Origin: Bolinopsis microptera
Taxonomy: Eukaryota; Ctenophora; Tentaculata; Lobata; Bolinopsidae
DNA: 64,000 nucleotides
Assembly (NCBI RefSeq): GCF_026151205.1
Contig: NC_087077.1
Location: 20,147,975 to 20,211,974 of the forward strand
Reading direction: 5' to 3'
In this document: positions 1 to 11,224 of the stretch, piece after piece
Numbering within the stretch: the stretch's first letter is position 1
Layout of the letters: each line of letters starts with the position of its first letter
Program-made: the position numbers and the translations under genes
Notes under the pieces: generated by a model
What the model saw: only the letters and a program-made list of their open reading frames with translations
The model's database searches: none
Told to the model about the DNA's origin: nothing

Positions 1-1149
1 AAAAGTGGTCGAAAGGTTCTTTTGACATTACCGTTGCACTTTTGCAGATAAGAACATGCCAGAGCTAGGGCTGCAGAACTAGTAGTGTAACTATGGTAAC
101 TAGTAGTGTTACAGGCCCTAGCAGAGTCAGGGTCAAAAGCCAAATTAAGTAACAAAAGTAGAAGCTTGTCTATCAATCGACATAAAGTATCCGAAAAGGG
201 ATAGCTGTATGACATTTTTAACTGCTTTTGACGACCAACGGGCAATGAACTAACAAGAGAGTAATCAGAGGAAAGATTAACGAGCAACAATTAAAACATT
301 TGATACAAGTTTCCTAACCTCTAATAGTATTATTTGCCATCTTTAGCCTACAAAACTAAAACACTAAGGTAACTAGTAGTGTAACTATGGTAACTACAAA
401 ACTAAAACACTAAGGGATCAAATTTCTTGACTCCAGTACCAGATGTTGTTAAAAGTGAGTGAACAGAAAACACGATGTGCTAAAGTTAAACTATGCGCAA
501 TACAGCTGCCCAATGCCCATATAACAGCTTTACAATGTCTAATGTCTATACTTATGTAACGTAGGTTCTGTAAATAGAAGTTTGAATACATTGTGAGAGT
601 AAACTGTAAACATGGTAACTATTAGTGTAACTATGGTAACTAGTAGTGTAACTATGGTAACTAGTAGTATGGTAACTGTTTACATGGCCTGACCTACCTG
701 GAGTAGTTACTAATTCACAAACTCAAAGTAATTGCTCAACAAACGTAATGATGAACTTTAAAGACCGTTACTATTGTTTGTACTAGCTATAATGGTAGTA
801 CAGTTACGGAATGTATTTGTATCGACGGTCCGCGAAGTTATCAAAAAGAACCAGAATTCATAATTATTACATTACGCAATTCACTTGGAAGCCTTAGGGT
901 GGGCTTACGGCTCATGACCGCATACATAACCATGATACGTACCTCTAGAAAATATCGATGCTCTAACAGGTATACAAATCTTTTCTCTCGGCAAGGCCGA
1001 GCAACAAACTATAACAAACTATAACATAAACTATAACTATAACATAAAGCAAAACTTACCCAACAAAAAGTCCTTGAATCGGTGCACACCTCCCAAACAG
1101 CCTGTAGATAGCGAATCTGTTCTCGGAGTACGCGCGTTACGAAAACCTC
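1..1149. other. Mostly unique intergenic DNA with scattered 21-bp module
   Basis: I see no gene here. Isolated short runs of the module GTGTAACTATGGTAACTAGTA occur near 85-115, 366-395 and 608-682. The same module builds the 63-bp satellite at 3.2 kb and the tetraspanin intron 1 array at 48 kb, so these look like seeds or remnants of that family. Confidence 0.5.
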
Positions 1150-1290
1150 GAAATTGGCAGGAACATGTTGCCACGTGACCCTAATTGAGACCAATGAGGG
1201 GGTTGCCCTGGTAACGCGTGATCTACCTGGGACTCCAATAGGAGGGTGGCAGGGTCACGTGGGTTGCTGAGCAACGCTGGTTGGTCCTGC
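1150..1290. promoter_or_regulatory. Promoter-like cluster: X-boxes, CCAAT boxes, E-boxes
   Basis: Within 140 bp I see a perfect X-box, GTTGCCCTGGTAAC (1202-1215), and a palindromic one, GTTGCTGAGCAAC (1263-1275). A third, GTTGCCACGTGAC (1167-1179), overlaps a CACGTG E-box, and a second CACGTG sits at 1256-1261. CCAAT boxes are at 1191-1195 and 1235-1239, with an inverted one (ATTGG) at 1153-1157. X-box plus CCAAT is the arrangement used by RFX and NF-Y factors at ciliary and MHC class II type promoters. The promoter role is inferred. No downstream gene could be identified on either side. Confidence 0.4.
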
Positions 1291-2261
1291 AGTTAGAGTT
1301 CTCTATCCTTTAGGGAAAGCTGGGATTTATGAGCTCTATGTCATGCACAGCGTAAATCCAGAGCCGATTAATTGCGGATAATCCTGCATATTTGCATGGT
1401 AATGTACATGTAAATATAAATGGATCTTGGTTGTCGGGTTTGTCACTTGATACCGGGTGACCCACCAACTAAGTGCAGAAACATTGACTCTTCCTGAACT
1501 GTGGCACATTTTACCAGGTTCTGAGGTCACGAGTAGTAAGCAAGCGGGGATGAGCTGACTGCTGATGTTGAAGCTATCTGCGCACAAATATTTCTAACAT
1601 AGATCAAACTCCTACTTAAAAACTAGACTATCTGATTCCCAGATGAAATAGTTATGACAAAATATCCATTCTCAAGCAGCCAGACTTTAAGGGAGCCGAG
1701 CTATGGTAACTAGTAGTGTAACTATGGTAACTAGAATCTAAAGCGGATATTCAGTTTAAACGCACGTACCGGCGTCTCCAGAAGATTACGCAGTGTTGTA
1801 AAAATAGTGGGAGGAGTAAAACTAGGTGGAGGTCGGGTCTAGAGTAGTAGTAAGAGTAAGTAAGAGAATTTTGGGGGAGGCACACGGCGGTACTGACTGT
1901 ACCGCCGTGTACCTCCGCCTAGGTACTGTACTTAGCTTTAGCCGTTCTCTTATCCCAATAAACGTTCAATAGCCTTGAGTAACTTGTAGTTTGTCGGGAA
2001 TTTTTAGTTGTAATTTATCAATATATAATTATAATAACTGGTTTAAGTAGTAAGTGAACAAGCTTTGTTTATTTATTTTATGCACATTGATATCAGTTCC
2101 AAAATATAACACGGACTTTATGATTGTTTAATTTTAAAATCGTAATCCCAGAATGTATCTGTCGGCAATCAGTAATAGTAATACATACCGATGAGGCCTT
2201 CTAAACCGCTACCGGATCATCAATTAAAATTCAGGCGATTTCATATGTGGTTTCCAAGTAA
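1291..2261. other. Intergenic DNA with one strong hairpin
   Basis: No gene is seen. Two copies of the 21-bp module lie at about 1704-1733. A hairpin at 1876-1916 has 18-bp arms with a single mismatch and a 5-nt loop. Confidence 0.4.
1876..1916. repeat. Near-perfect inverted repeat (hairpin)
   Basis: Left arm 1876-1893 and right arm 1899-1916 are reverse complements apart from one mismatch (C/T at the sixth base), around the loop TGACT. The core arm is ACACGGCGGTAC. No poly-T tail, transposon end or gene edge explains it. Confidence 0.6.
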
Positions 2262-2265
2262 ATGA

Positions 2266-2460
2266 ATCGTCTCTGGTCGCGCTATATCTCTTTCTCTCTC
2301 TCTCTGTTCTGGTCGCGCTATATATCGCTCTCTCTCTCTCTCTCTCTGTTCTGGTCGCGCTATATCTCTCTCTCTGTTCTGGTCGCGCTATATCTCTTTC
2401 TCTCTCTCTGTTCTGGTCGCGCTATATCTCTCTCTCTCTGTTCTGCAGGTCGCGCTATAT
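2266..2460 (+). repeat. CT-rich minisatellite (about 6 units)
   Basis: Units combine a CTCTCT run of variable length with TGTTCTGGTCGCGCTATAT. The variable CT tract makes unit length irregular, as expected from polymerase slippage nested in a minisatellite. The open frame here is low-complexity and not credible as a gene. Confidence 0.8.
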
Positions 2461-3222
2461 CCGATCACAATAGTTCCACTTCAGTACAGCCATTCATGCC
2501 GCTGTGCCTCATGGCCACATTTCTACTGAGCTTCCACGAGTGATGGCACCTTTAGTTTTACATTGGTGACCATTATTTTATCAGTTTTAAAGGCAAGGTT
2601 ACAGCAAGGATGGAAGTCAAGCAGGGTGGCGCCAAAGGGTCCATTAGTGATGCAGATGATGCAGATGATGACTAGTCACTTATGGTTGGACCGGAACAGT
2701 TGTCTATGCACTCCTTCATAATAACATAATATTACGTTTATAAAGAGCTTAATTAACTGCAAGTCATCCAGGGGGTCGCGCTATTCAACTACTTTGAGAA
2801 TTACCGGAAGCTTGCTGGTTTCCTGTCATCTGCATTTTGACTAAAGATCACCCAAATGACTGTGTTTTGGCTCATGCTTATCAATTATCCATGGTTAATA
2901 GTTATGAAGCTTAAACTTCATGTCGCTTACCTTAAATATTCCTTTCAATTTTCTTGTAGCCGTAAACATTCTGCCATTCCCCAAACTTTGAACAATTAGC
3001 AAACATACCGATATTTCATGCCTGAAATACCGCTAAGCTACAGCCAAGCCTTCGGTAATTACCGTTTTATCCTAATTCAAAACAGTTTGTAGCAGGTAAA
3101 TTATAAAAACAGTATAGTTTCCAGACTCCGACTAATATAATAATACTCCCGTTACTTCAGATAAGCTGCTCATTTAGTTCATAATCCCCGCTCTTATCGT
3201 ATCAGAGGGAGATAGTAGTGGT
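2461..3222. other. Unique AT-rich DNA, nothing recognised
   Basis: No convincing open frame, RNA gene or transposon end is visible. A short GATGATGCA repeat occurs near 2648-2670. Confidence 0.4.
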
Positions 3223-3225
3223 TGT

Positions 3226-6190
3226 AGTAGCTGGAGATATGTAACTATGGTAACTAGTAGTGTTACGATGGTAACTAGTAGTTGTTGTAGTAGTTGGAGA
3301 TATGTAACTATGGTAACTAGTAGTGTAACTATAGTAACTAGTAGTTGTAGTAGTAGTAGCTGGAGATATGTAACTATGGTAACTAGTAGTGTTACTATAG
3401 TAACTAGTAGTTGTTGTAGTAGCTGGAGATATGTAACTATGGTAACTAGTAGTGTTACTATAGTAACTAGTAGTTGTAGTAGTAGTAGCTGGAGATATGT
3501 AACTATGGTAACTAGTAGTGTTACTATAGTAACTAGTAGTTGTTGTAGTAGCTGGAGATATGTAACTATGGTAACTAGTAGTGTAACTATAGTAACTAGT
3601 AGTTGTAGTAGTAGTAGCTGGAGATATGTAACTATGGTAACTAGTAGTGTTACTATAGTAACTAGTAGTTGTTGTAGTAGCTGGAGATATGTAACTATGG
3701 TAACTAGTAGTGTTACTATAGTAACTAGTAGTTGTAGTAGTATAGCTGGAGATATGTAACTATAGTAACTAGTAGTGTTACTATGGTAACTAGTAGTTGT
3801 TGTAGTAGCTGGAGATATGAAACTATGGTAACTAGTAGTGTTACTATAGTAACTAGTAGTTGTAGTAGTATAGCTGGAGATATGTAACTATAGTAACTAG
3901 TAGTGTTACTATAGTAACTAGTAGTTGTTGTAGTAGTTGGAGATATGTAACTATGGTAACTAGTAGTGTTACTATAGTAACTAGTAGTTGTTGTAGTAGC
4001 TGGAGATATGTAACTATGGTAACTAGTAGTGTAACTATAGTAACTAGTAGTTGTAGTAGTAGTAGCTGGAGATATGTAATTATGGTAACTAGTAGTGTTA
4101 CTATAGTAACTAGTAGTTGTTGTAGTAGCTGGAGATATGTAACTATGGTAACTAGTAGTGTTACTATAGTAACTAGTAGTTGTAGTAGTATAGCTGGAGA
4201 TATGTAACTATGGTAACTAGTAGTGTTACTATAGTAACTAGTAGTTGCTGTAGCAGCTGGAGATATGTAACTATGGTAACTAGTAGTGTTACTATAGTAA
4301 CTAGTAGTTGTAGTAGTATAGCTGGAGATATGTAACTATGGTAACTAGTAGTGTTACTATAGTAACTAGTAGTTGCTGTAGCAGCTGGAGATATGTAACT
4401 ATGGTAACTAGTAGTGTTACTATAGTAACTAGTAGTTGTTGTAGTAGCTGGAGATATGTAACTATGGTAACTAGTAGTGTTACTATAGTAACTAGTAGTT
4501 GTTGTAGTAGTTGGAGATATGTAACTATGGTAACTAGTAGTGTTACTATAGTAACTAGTAGTTGTTGTAGTAGCTGGAGATATGTAACTATAGTAACAAG
4601 TAGTGTTACTATAGTAACTAGTAGTGTTACTATGGTAACTAGTAGTGTTACTATAGTAACTAGTAGTTGTTGTAGTAGCTGGAGATATGTAACTATAGTA
4701 ACTAGTAGTGTTACTATAGTAACTAGTAGTAGTAGCTGGAGATATGTAACTATGGTAACTAGTAGTGTTACTATAGTAACTAGTAGTTGCTGTAGTAGCT
4801 GGAGATATGTAACTATGGTAACTAGTAGTGTTACTATAGTGACTAGTAGTTGTTGTAGTAGTTGGAGATATGTAACTATGGTAACTAGTAGTGTTACTAT
4901 AGTAACTAGTAGTTGTTGTAGTAGCTGGAGATATGTAACTATGGTAACTAGTAGTGTTACTATAGTAACTAGTAGTTGTTGTAGTAGCTGGAGATATGTA
5001 ACTATGGTAACTAGTAGTGTTACTATAGTAACTAGTAGTTGTTGTAGTAGCTGGAGATATGTAACTATGGTAACTAGTAGTGTTACTATAGTAACTAGTA
5101 GTTGTAGTAGTATAGCTGGAGATATGTAACTATGGTAACTAGTAGTGTTACTATAGTAACTAGTAGTTGCTGTAGTAGCTGGAGATATGTAACTATGGTA
5201 ACTAGTAGTGTTACTATAGTAACTAGTAGTTGTAGTAGTAGCTGGAGATATGTAACTATGGTAACTAGTAGTGTTACTATAGTAACTAGTAGTTGCTGTA
5301 GCAGCTGAAGATATGTAACTATGGTAACTAGTAGTGTTACTATAGTAACTAGTAGTTGTTGTAGTAGCTGGAGATATGTAACTATGGTAACTAGTAGTGT
5401 TACTATAGTAACTAGTAGTTGTTGTAGTAGTTGGAGATATGTAACTATGGTAACTAGTAGTGTTACTATAGTAACTAGTAGTTGTTGTAGTAGCTGGAGA
5501 TATGTAACTATAGTAACAAGTAGTGTTACTATAGTAACTAGTAGTGTTACTATGGTAACTAGTAGTGTTACTATAGTAACTAGTAGTTGTTGTAGTAGCT
5601 GGAGATATGTAACTATAGTAACTAGTAGTGTTACTATAGTAACTAGTAGTAGTAGCTGGAGATATGTAACTATGGTAACTAGTAGTGTTACTATAGTAAC
5701 TAGTAGTTGCTGTAGTAGCTGGAGATATGTAACTATGGTAACTAGTAGTGTTACTATAGTGACTAGTAGTTGTTGTAGTAGTTGGAGATATGTAACTATG
5801 GTAACTAGTAGTGTTACTATAGTAACTAGTAGTTGTTGTAGTAGCTGGAGATATGTAACTATGGTAACTAGTAGTGTAACTATAGTAACTAGTAGTGTAA
5901 CTATGGTAACTAGTAGTGTTACTATAGTAACTAGTAGTTGTTGTAGTAGCTGGAGATATGTAACTATGGTAACTAGTAGTGTTACTATAGTAACTAGTAG
6001 TTGTTGTAGTAGCTGGAGATATGTAACTATGGTAACTAGTAGTGTTACTATAGTAACTAGTAGTTGCTGCTGGAGATATGTAACTATGGTAACTAGTAGT
6101 GTTACTATAGTAACTAGTAGTGTACCTAACTATGGTAACTAGTAGTGTTACTATGGTAACTAGTAGCTGTTGTAGTAGTTGGAGATATAA
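3226..6190 (+). repeat. 63-bp satellite array (about 3 kb)
   Basis: The unit is 63 bp (checked 4450 to 4513). It begins GGAGATATGTAACTATGG and contains the perfect 14-bp palindrome GTTACTATAGTAAC plus the X-box-like GTAACTATGGTAAC. Internal variants carry extra TAG/TAGTAG triplets or extra 21-bp modules. One block at about 4500-4870 recurs almost unchanged at about 5420-5790, so there is higher-order duplication. Because 63 is a multiple of 3, long frames of up to 636 codons appear on both strands; their Ser/Thr/Tyr-only composition shows that they are not proteins. The 70-bp satellite at 20.35 kb is a related family in reverse orientation. Confidence 0.95.
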
Positions 6191-6522
6191 CTGCTGGAGA
6201 TAATGAGCCATTATATATCTGCAGCGGTTATCTCCGCATTAGCTAGTTAGCTTCCATTAAAGTGCTCGTGTACACGTTAAGATACACGTCAGTGCCTTGT
6301 GACCAACAGCTCTTTGCTAATATCAGGACGCATCCTGCTCGTATAACTTATTACTTTCTGCGTACATAGTTCGCAGTATTCTTACTGTGCTTACTACAGG
6401 GATCTGCTCTGAGTCTGTATATTTGCGGTCATCACATCCGACAAATCGTCCATACCGGACAACTTATATCTGATAAGTTTATAATTTATCAGCATTCCGA
6501 CGTTTAGTCGACCAAGTTTAGT
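6191..6522. other. Unique spacer between two arrays
   Basis: About 330 bp with no recognised feature. If the EF-hand gene has an upstream exon, it could lie here or beyond the satellite. Confidence 0.35.
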
Positions 6523-6968
6523 CAGAGTTTTACATTGCTGAAGTGCTAGCTCTCTCTGTCCTCAAAGTTTTACATTACTGAAGTGCTAGCTCTGTCCTAA
6601 GAGTTTTACATTACTGAAGTGCTAGCTCTGTCCTCAGAGTTTTACATTGCTGAAGTGCTAGCTCTGTCTGCATCAGAGTTTTACATTGCTGAAGTGCTAG
6701 CTCTGTCTGCATCAAAGTTTTACATTGCTGAAGTGCTAGCTCTGTCCTCAGAGTTTTACATTGCTGAAGTACTAGCTCTGTCCTCAGAGTTTTACATTGC
6801 TGAAGTGCTAGCTCTGTCCTCAGAGTTTTACATTGCTGAAGTGCTAGCTCTGTCCTCAGAGTTTTACATTGCTGAAGTGCTAGCTCTGTCCTCAGAGTTT
6901 TACATTGCTGAAGTGCTAGCTCTGTCCTCAAAGTTTTACATTGCTGGAGTGCTAGCTCTATCTGCCTC
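6523..6968 (+). repeat. 36-bp array of 3'-splice-site-like units
   Basis: About 12 units of 36 bp, each with a core GAGTTTTACATTGCTGAAGT followed by GCTAGCTCTGTCCTCA. Across each junction the unit reads as a possible branch point (CTGAA), a pyrimidine tract (CTCTGTCCTC) and AG, which is the shape of a 3' splice site. The last unit ends TCTGCCTCAG at 6961-6970, 6 nt before the ATG of the EF-hand gene. Two units carry the variant CTGTCTGCATCAG. Frames in this array are repeat artefacts. Confidence 0.9.
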
Positions 6969-6976
6969 AGGACACT

Positions 6977-7483
6977 ATGACGGGTATGACCGCTACCTAC
7001 AAGGGGCCGGTGTCAGCTATGGAGTACCTGGGAATCAAGGTGAAGCTGACAAACGAGGAGGAACAGGAAATAAAGGACTTCTTCACTAGATACGACACTG
7101 ATGATAACGGCATGTTGGATCTGGAGGAGCTACAGAAACTGTTCGCTAACTTCAACGTGGTGGCGCTGCAGGACGACATTAAAGCGTTCTTCGAGCGAGT
7201 AGACAAGGACAAGGACGGCACAGTGGACTATGATGAGTTGATGACGTATATAGAGGAGATACTGGCTGAGAAGTACACTAGTGAGGACATAGAGAGCGCG
7301 TTTAATCTGATAGATGAGGATGGGAGTGGGGAGGTGTCGCACGAGGAGGTGGCCGTTGCCATGGCGAAGGCGGACGTGGGGATTCCTCATGATGAGATAT
7401 TGTATTTGTTGGAGGAGGCGGATCTTAATAGAGATGGGACTATCAGTTTCTCAGAGTTTAGGAGCATTCTCTTTGGACTGTGA
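6977..7483 (+). CDS. Calmodulin-like four-EF-hand calcium-binding protein
   Basis: This reads as a complete 168-residue calmodulin/troponin-C-type Ca2+ sensor. Four canonical EF-hand loops are visible: residues 40-51 (DTDDNGMLDLEE), 76-87 (DKDKDGTVDYDE), 113-124 (DEDGSGEVSHEE) and 149-160 (DLNRDGTISFSE). Each has Asp at position 1, Gly at 6 and Glu at 12, so all four should bind calcium. Spacing of 36-37 residues between loops matches two EF-hand lobes. There is a roughly 35-residue N-terminal extension compared with calmodulin. The first ATG (6977) is used; another lies 9 nt downstream. There is no signal peptide or membrane segment, so it is probably cytosolic. An AG at 6969-6970 after a pyrimidine tract suggests that the coding exon is spliced to an upstream 5' UTR exon; otherwise it is intronless. 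A candidate AATAAA lies at 7761. Partner and pathway cannot be told. Confidence 0.85.
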   Translation: MTGMTATYKGPVSAMEYLGIKVKLTNEEEQEIKDFFTRYDTDDNGMLDLEELQKLFANFNVVALQDDIKAFFERVDKDKDGTVDYDELMTYIEEILAEKYTSEDIESAFNLIDEDGSGEVSHEEVAVAMAKADVGIPHDEILYLLEEADLNRDGTISFSEFRSILFGL

Positions 7484-8510
7484 AGAGAAAAAGTAATAGA
7501 GTTGGAATTCTTAGTTGACAAAAGTGGAAAGGAGAAGTAATTTTAACTCCTTCAGTAAACATGAGGTTAAACACTTGAGTCGGTGTTGTTAACAGCTTTG
7601 AAATTCGTCGAATTGAATATTGATCAGTTTGTTTGACCTTGATAATTTGAAACTCTGAAAAGATGTGAGATTTTTTATAGAACTTAATTATTCTTCAACG
7701 GCAAATTGCCGTGGCAGTCGCTGAATGTGGCAGAGTTAAGAATACGATTTATATAATATCAATAAATATAATCAGTTCCATAATGAACGGACAGGTAAAA
7801 TGCACAACCTTTTATCTGATTCTAAGAATTATTTAGACTATTAGAGACGTGTAAGACTAAAATGAATTGAACTTGAAGTAGGTTAGATTCTTGCGTTGAA
7901 TTTTATTGATTTGTAAAATGACTGTCTTTGAATTTGTACTAAAGGACGAATATTATACTAACATAAATTGAAAAACGTGAAATCGTGTCAATTAAACTCC
8001 CGGCTAGCCGGCACGTAACGCGTCACCATGGTAACGTAACGCGTCACGTGATCGACTACGAGATGGAGCCTTTGTTCTATACTAGCTAGACGGCACTTAT
8101 ATGTTTTAAATCACCCCCTCCGGGCACTTTCTGAGTACGGGATATCGAGAGATGCTAAACTGGGGAGAAGTTGTAATTTTGTTATTTATGGTCTAATAAG
8201 TCAAATTAAGCTGAAAAAGTTCGAATATGTTTTTATTTGAGCAGGATTGTTGCCAGGTACAGGATTATACCTCAAGTATGCTGTATGACAGAGCCTCACG
8301 TGCTATTTAATTATTAATATGAACTTCTTTCTCACAATGGAGCGTGCGGCAACTATAACTATAAGGAAATAACTAAAACAAAAATCTTCTCACTTGATCT
8401 GACTCTCGTAGACCCTGTAGGGACCCTTGTTTAGCCTTAGGGTTCTGTTGTCATGTTTTGTAGTTTTTGTAACACAAGTCGTCAAACTTTCACATAAACC
8501 CACTTTAGTC
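7484..8510. other. 3' flank of the EF-hand gene and intergenic DNA
   Basis: AT-rich, with AATAAA at 7761-7766 about 280 nt after the stop. An X-box, GTCACCATGGTAAC (8022-8035), sits between two copies of GTAACGCGTCAC and next to a CACGTG. No further gene is seen. Confidence 0.4.
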
Positions 8511-8627
8511 TACCTTATCGGACCTTATTTGGACGGACATTAATTGAACGCTGGAGGCCCTTACGTTCATCTTAATGTCCGTTCAAATAAAGTCCGTTCA
8601 TTTAAGGTCCGTCCAAGTTAAAGTCCG

Positions 8628-9156
8628 TTGAATTTTTTTCAAACATTTTTCCACTTTGAACTTTTTGTCCAAAATATGACAACTATGAGAACTTTATTAT
8701 GCCTTAAGTTAACGAAGGAAAGGTTCTCCTTGGTCTGCCAGAAAACTCTACTAGTATATGAGGTTTTCAAGGGTCACTTGGCGGAAAAAGTCAACGGAAT
8801 TATGGCACTCAACAACATAGTTCATGAGTTAGTCCCCGCCAACATGACAAACTTTTTCCAGCCTCTAGATATTACGGTAAATCGTGTTGCCAAGGACATT
8901 GTCCGACGTTGTTATAGTTCATATTACTCAGGGGATGTAATGAAACAGTGCTAGGAAAACTCCAAGTGATTAAGGTTAACCTTAAGTTGTCTAAGATAAA
9001 ACCACTTCACGCCGAATGGCTTGTAAAAGTTAACACTGAAATGCAGGACCGGGGTAGTTTGATAAAAAAAAGGTTTCCATAAAGCTAGAAATCACTGATG
9101 CTTTAAGCATGGACTATTTCATGCACGAAAACCCATTTGATGAAGATGATGTGTGA
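8628..9156 (+). pseudogene. Broken DDE transposase (pogo/Tigger-like), C-terminal part
   Basis: The first frame has 108 codons up to a stop at about 8952. Its second half matches my memory of the DDE endonuclease domain of pogo/Tigger-like transposases: a VYEVFKGHL block, where the family usually has the second catalytic Asp, then VPANMTNFFQPLD and a VNRVAKD segment. After the stop, a different frame continues with a conserved-looking KPLHAEWL block and then a tail, so at least one frameshift and several stops break it. The N-terminal DNA-binding half is absent. In the first block the usual Asp appears to be replaced (YEVF). Family assignment is from remembered patterns, not a search. Confidence 0.65.
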
Positions 9157-9535
9157 TATTAGACACTGATCATGTACACATATTTTAAGATTTTTACTGC
9201 TTAACGACTGCTATTCTTACTTACTGTATAAAAAATGGATTTAAAAATCAAACCTTGATTACGTAATATAGGGGGGTCGGTCTTGATTACGGTTGATTAC
9301 GGAGGGGGGGGGGGGGGTAAAAATTGCCAAAATATTGATTACGTAATATGTGAACGACCCCTTAATAGTACAACTTTATTGAAATGACAACATAATAGAA
9401 GAGTATTAAAATATTTTTCTAAGATCAAAATGTCAATAAGTTCCGCGCCGTCTATTGTCCTTTGAGTTTGAACCCGCTAGTATATAGTAGCAACAAATGA
9501 TAAAACTAAGTAAGTAAATTTGATAATACATTTTT

Positions 9536-9950
9536 GAACTTAAAAAGGTTCTATACTGCGGTCGGCTGCTGTAATGTAATATATTGAGTGTTGAGTATTA
9601 AGATGCTTATATTATATGCTATTGTTTTAGTAACAATAAATAGTAGGTTTTCGTAACAAAAAATTTAAAAATAAAAATTGTACGTTGAACTTAAAACTGT
9701 TCTGTATTGCGGTCGGCTGCTGCAATGTAATATATTGAGTATTGAGTATTGAGATGCTTATATTATATGCTATTGTTTTAGTAACAATAAATAGTAGGTT
9801 TTCGTAAAAATAAAATACAAAAATAAAAATTGTACGTTGAACTTAAAACTGTTCTGTATTGCGGTCGGCTGCTGCAATGTAATATATTGAGTGTTGAGTA
9901 TTGAAATGCTTATATTATATGCTATTGTATTAAAAATGGATTTAAAGATC
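9536..9950 (+). repeat. About 151-bp tandem repeat (about 3 copies) inside the transposon
   Basis: Each unit includes TTCTGTATTGCGGTCGGCTG and a TGTAATATATTGAGTGTTGA block. Starts near 9536, 9687 and 9839 give 151-152 bp spacing. Copies differ by small substitutions and indels. These may be expanded subterminal sequence of the transposon. Confidence 0.8.
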
Positions 9951-10094
9951 ATTAGCTGGTATAAAAAAACGTCAAAGAAATGAAAAAAATTCGGATTTTT
10001 GATGGTTTTGAATGCCTTCTAGCGTTCATATTAATGTCCGTTCATAATAATGTCCGTTCATTTAATGTCCGTCCAAATAAGGTCCGATAAGGTA

Positions 10095-11149
10095 TACTAT
10101 CTGCAGATTGCAGTGGAATGATACTAGCGACAGTCGGTACAGTGTACAAACCTAAACCATTCCCAATTACTAGCAGATTATACTGTGTATATAAATTATA
10201 ATTTTTGTTGTCTTTTTTAGCTGTGGTAATTAAAACTGAATTTAATGAAATGGAGCGTAAATGTGATGTTTAACCGTGCGTATCGACAGATTACCGAATT
10301 ACTGTCACTTTTAATCTGACAATTTGATGACCTGTTAAATTAAATCTTACAAATTCAAGGAAATGATCATAACAGTAATTATAATCAATGACCTTTCTAG
10401 GCATTTGAATTTTAGCGACTAAATATAAACAGAGATTACTAGATTAGTGAGATAATACCAGTAATATGGGTATGCGTGGACAATGTCCACCTAGAGGGGG
10501 CTCAATAACACAAACTGATGGCTGAGCAAGTAGGGAAAGCTGACTGAGCTGACTACTCAAGCTTACTGAGCTGACTACTGATACAAAATAAAAATAGTGG
10601 TCGCTATTAGATCATCTCCCCCAATCAGCAGAAACAAGAAATTGTTTCAATACTTGTAGTTGTAACATTGATAAACCCTGAAATATATATAGTATAGCAA
10701 CAATATACCCTGAAATCAGCACAGATAATGAACTGATGGACAAGGGAGTATTTAAGTCTGTTAAATATGGAGAGCAGCCATGAAACATGCATTGCAGGGG
10801 GACTACCTTCAATAAAGTGGTTCGTTGCTACTTGAAAGTCAATCATTGGATCCCATCAGGAGCCGAGATCAAAAATTTCACCAAACCGCCTATCGTAATT
10901 CCATATAGCCAACTTGCTGTAGAAAGTTATGCCCATAGATTGGCGATGAAACAAATTTTGTGGGGTTTTTTAGGCTCTATATTTTAATTTAACCAACCTA
11001 CATTGAGAACTTATCTTTTTAAATTTGATCACAGATGGTTCCAGATACATTTTATCTCCCATACAGTTAAACAAGGAACTGAAACTACTAGGTTCCGTAC
11101 AGACTCAACTCTGCACCCATGTCAATATGTTCATTATCTTGATTTATAC
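10095..11149. other. Unique intergenic DNA, nothing recognised
   Basis: Short frames on both strands near 10610-10990 have no recognisable domain and poor composition. A minor TGACTGAGCTGACTAC repeat lies near 10540-10580. Confidence 0.35.
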
Positions 11150-11224
11150 TATACTACAAGTAACTACTAGTTACTATAGTTACACTACTAGTTACCATAG
11201 TTACTTATATCTCCCATACTATAC
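11150..11224 (-). repeat. Left fragment of the 70-bp satellite
   Basis: About one unit of the same repeat that resumes at 20350. The LTR element interrupts it, and ATAC (11221-11224) is duplicated at 20350-20353. Confidence 0.9.

Larger units (their letters stand above)
8511..10094 (+). mobile_element. Degenerate pogo/Tc1-mariner-type DNA transposon
   Basis: The ends are inverted repeats: CCTTATCGGACCTTATTTGG from 8513 is mirrored by the reverse complement ending at 10092, with similarity running a further 20 bp or more. Both ends abut TA (8511-8512 and 10093-10094), the target of the Tc1/mariner/pogo superfamily. Each inner end has extra tandem copies of AATGTCCGTTCA. The element is about 1.58 kb and contains a broken transposase (8628-9156), a G14 tract near 9303 and three 151-bp repeats. 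It is surely non-autonomous. Confidence 0.8.

Noticed and set aside
1009-1194. 61-codon minus-strand frame overlapping the promoter-like cluster
   Set aside because: Poor composition and no recognisable motif; the regulatory reading explains the sequence better.
4301-6211. 636-codon minus-strand open frame and overlapping plus-strand frames
   Set aside because: They arise from a 63-bp satellite without stops; composition is Ser/Thr/Tyr only and both strands are open at once.
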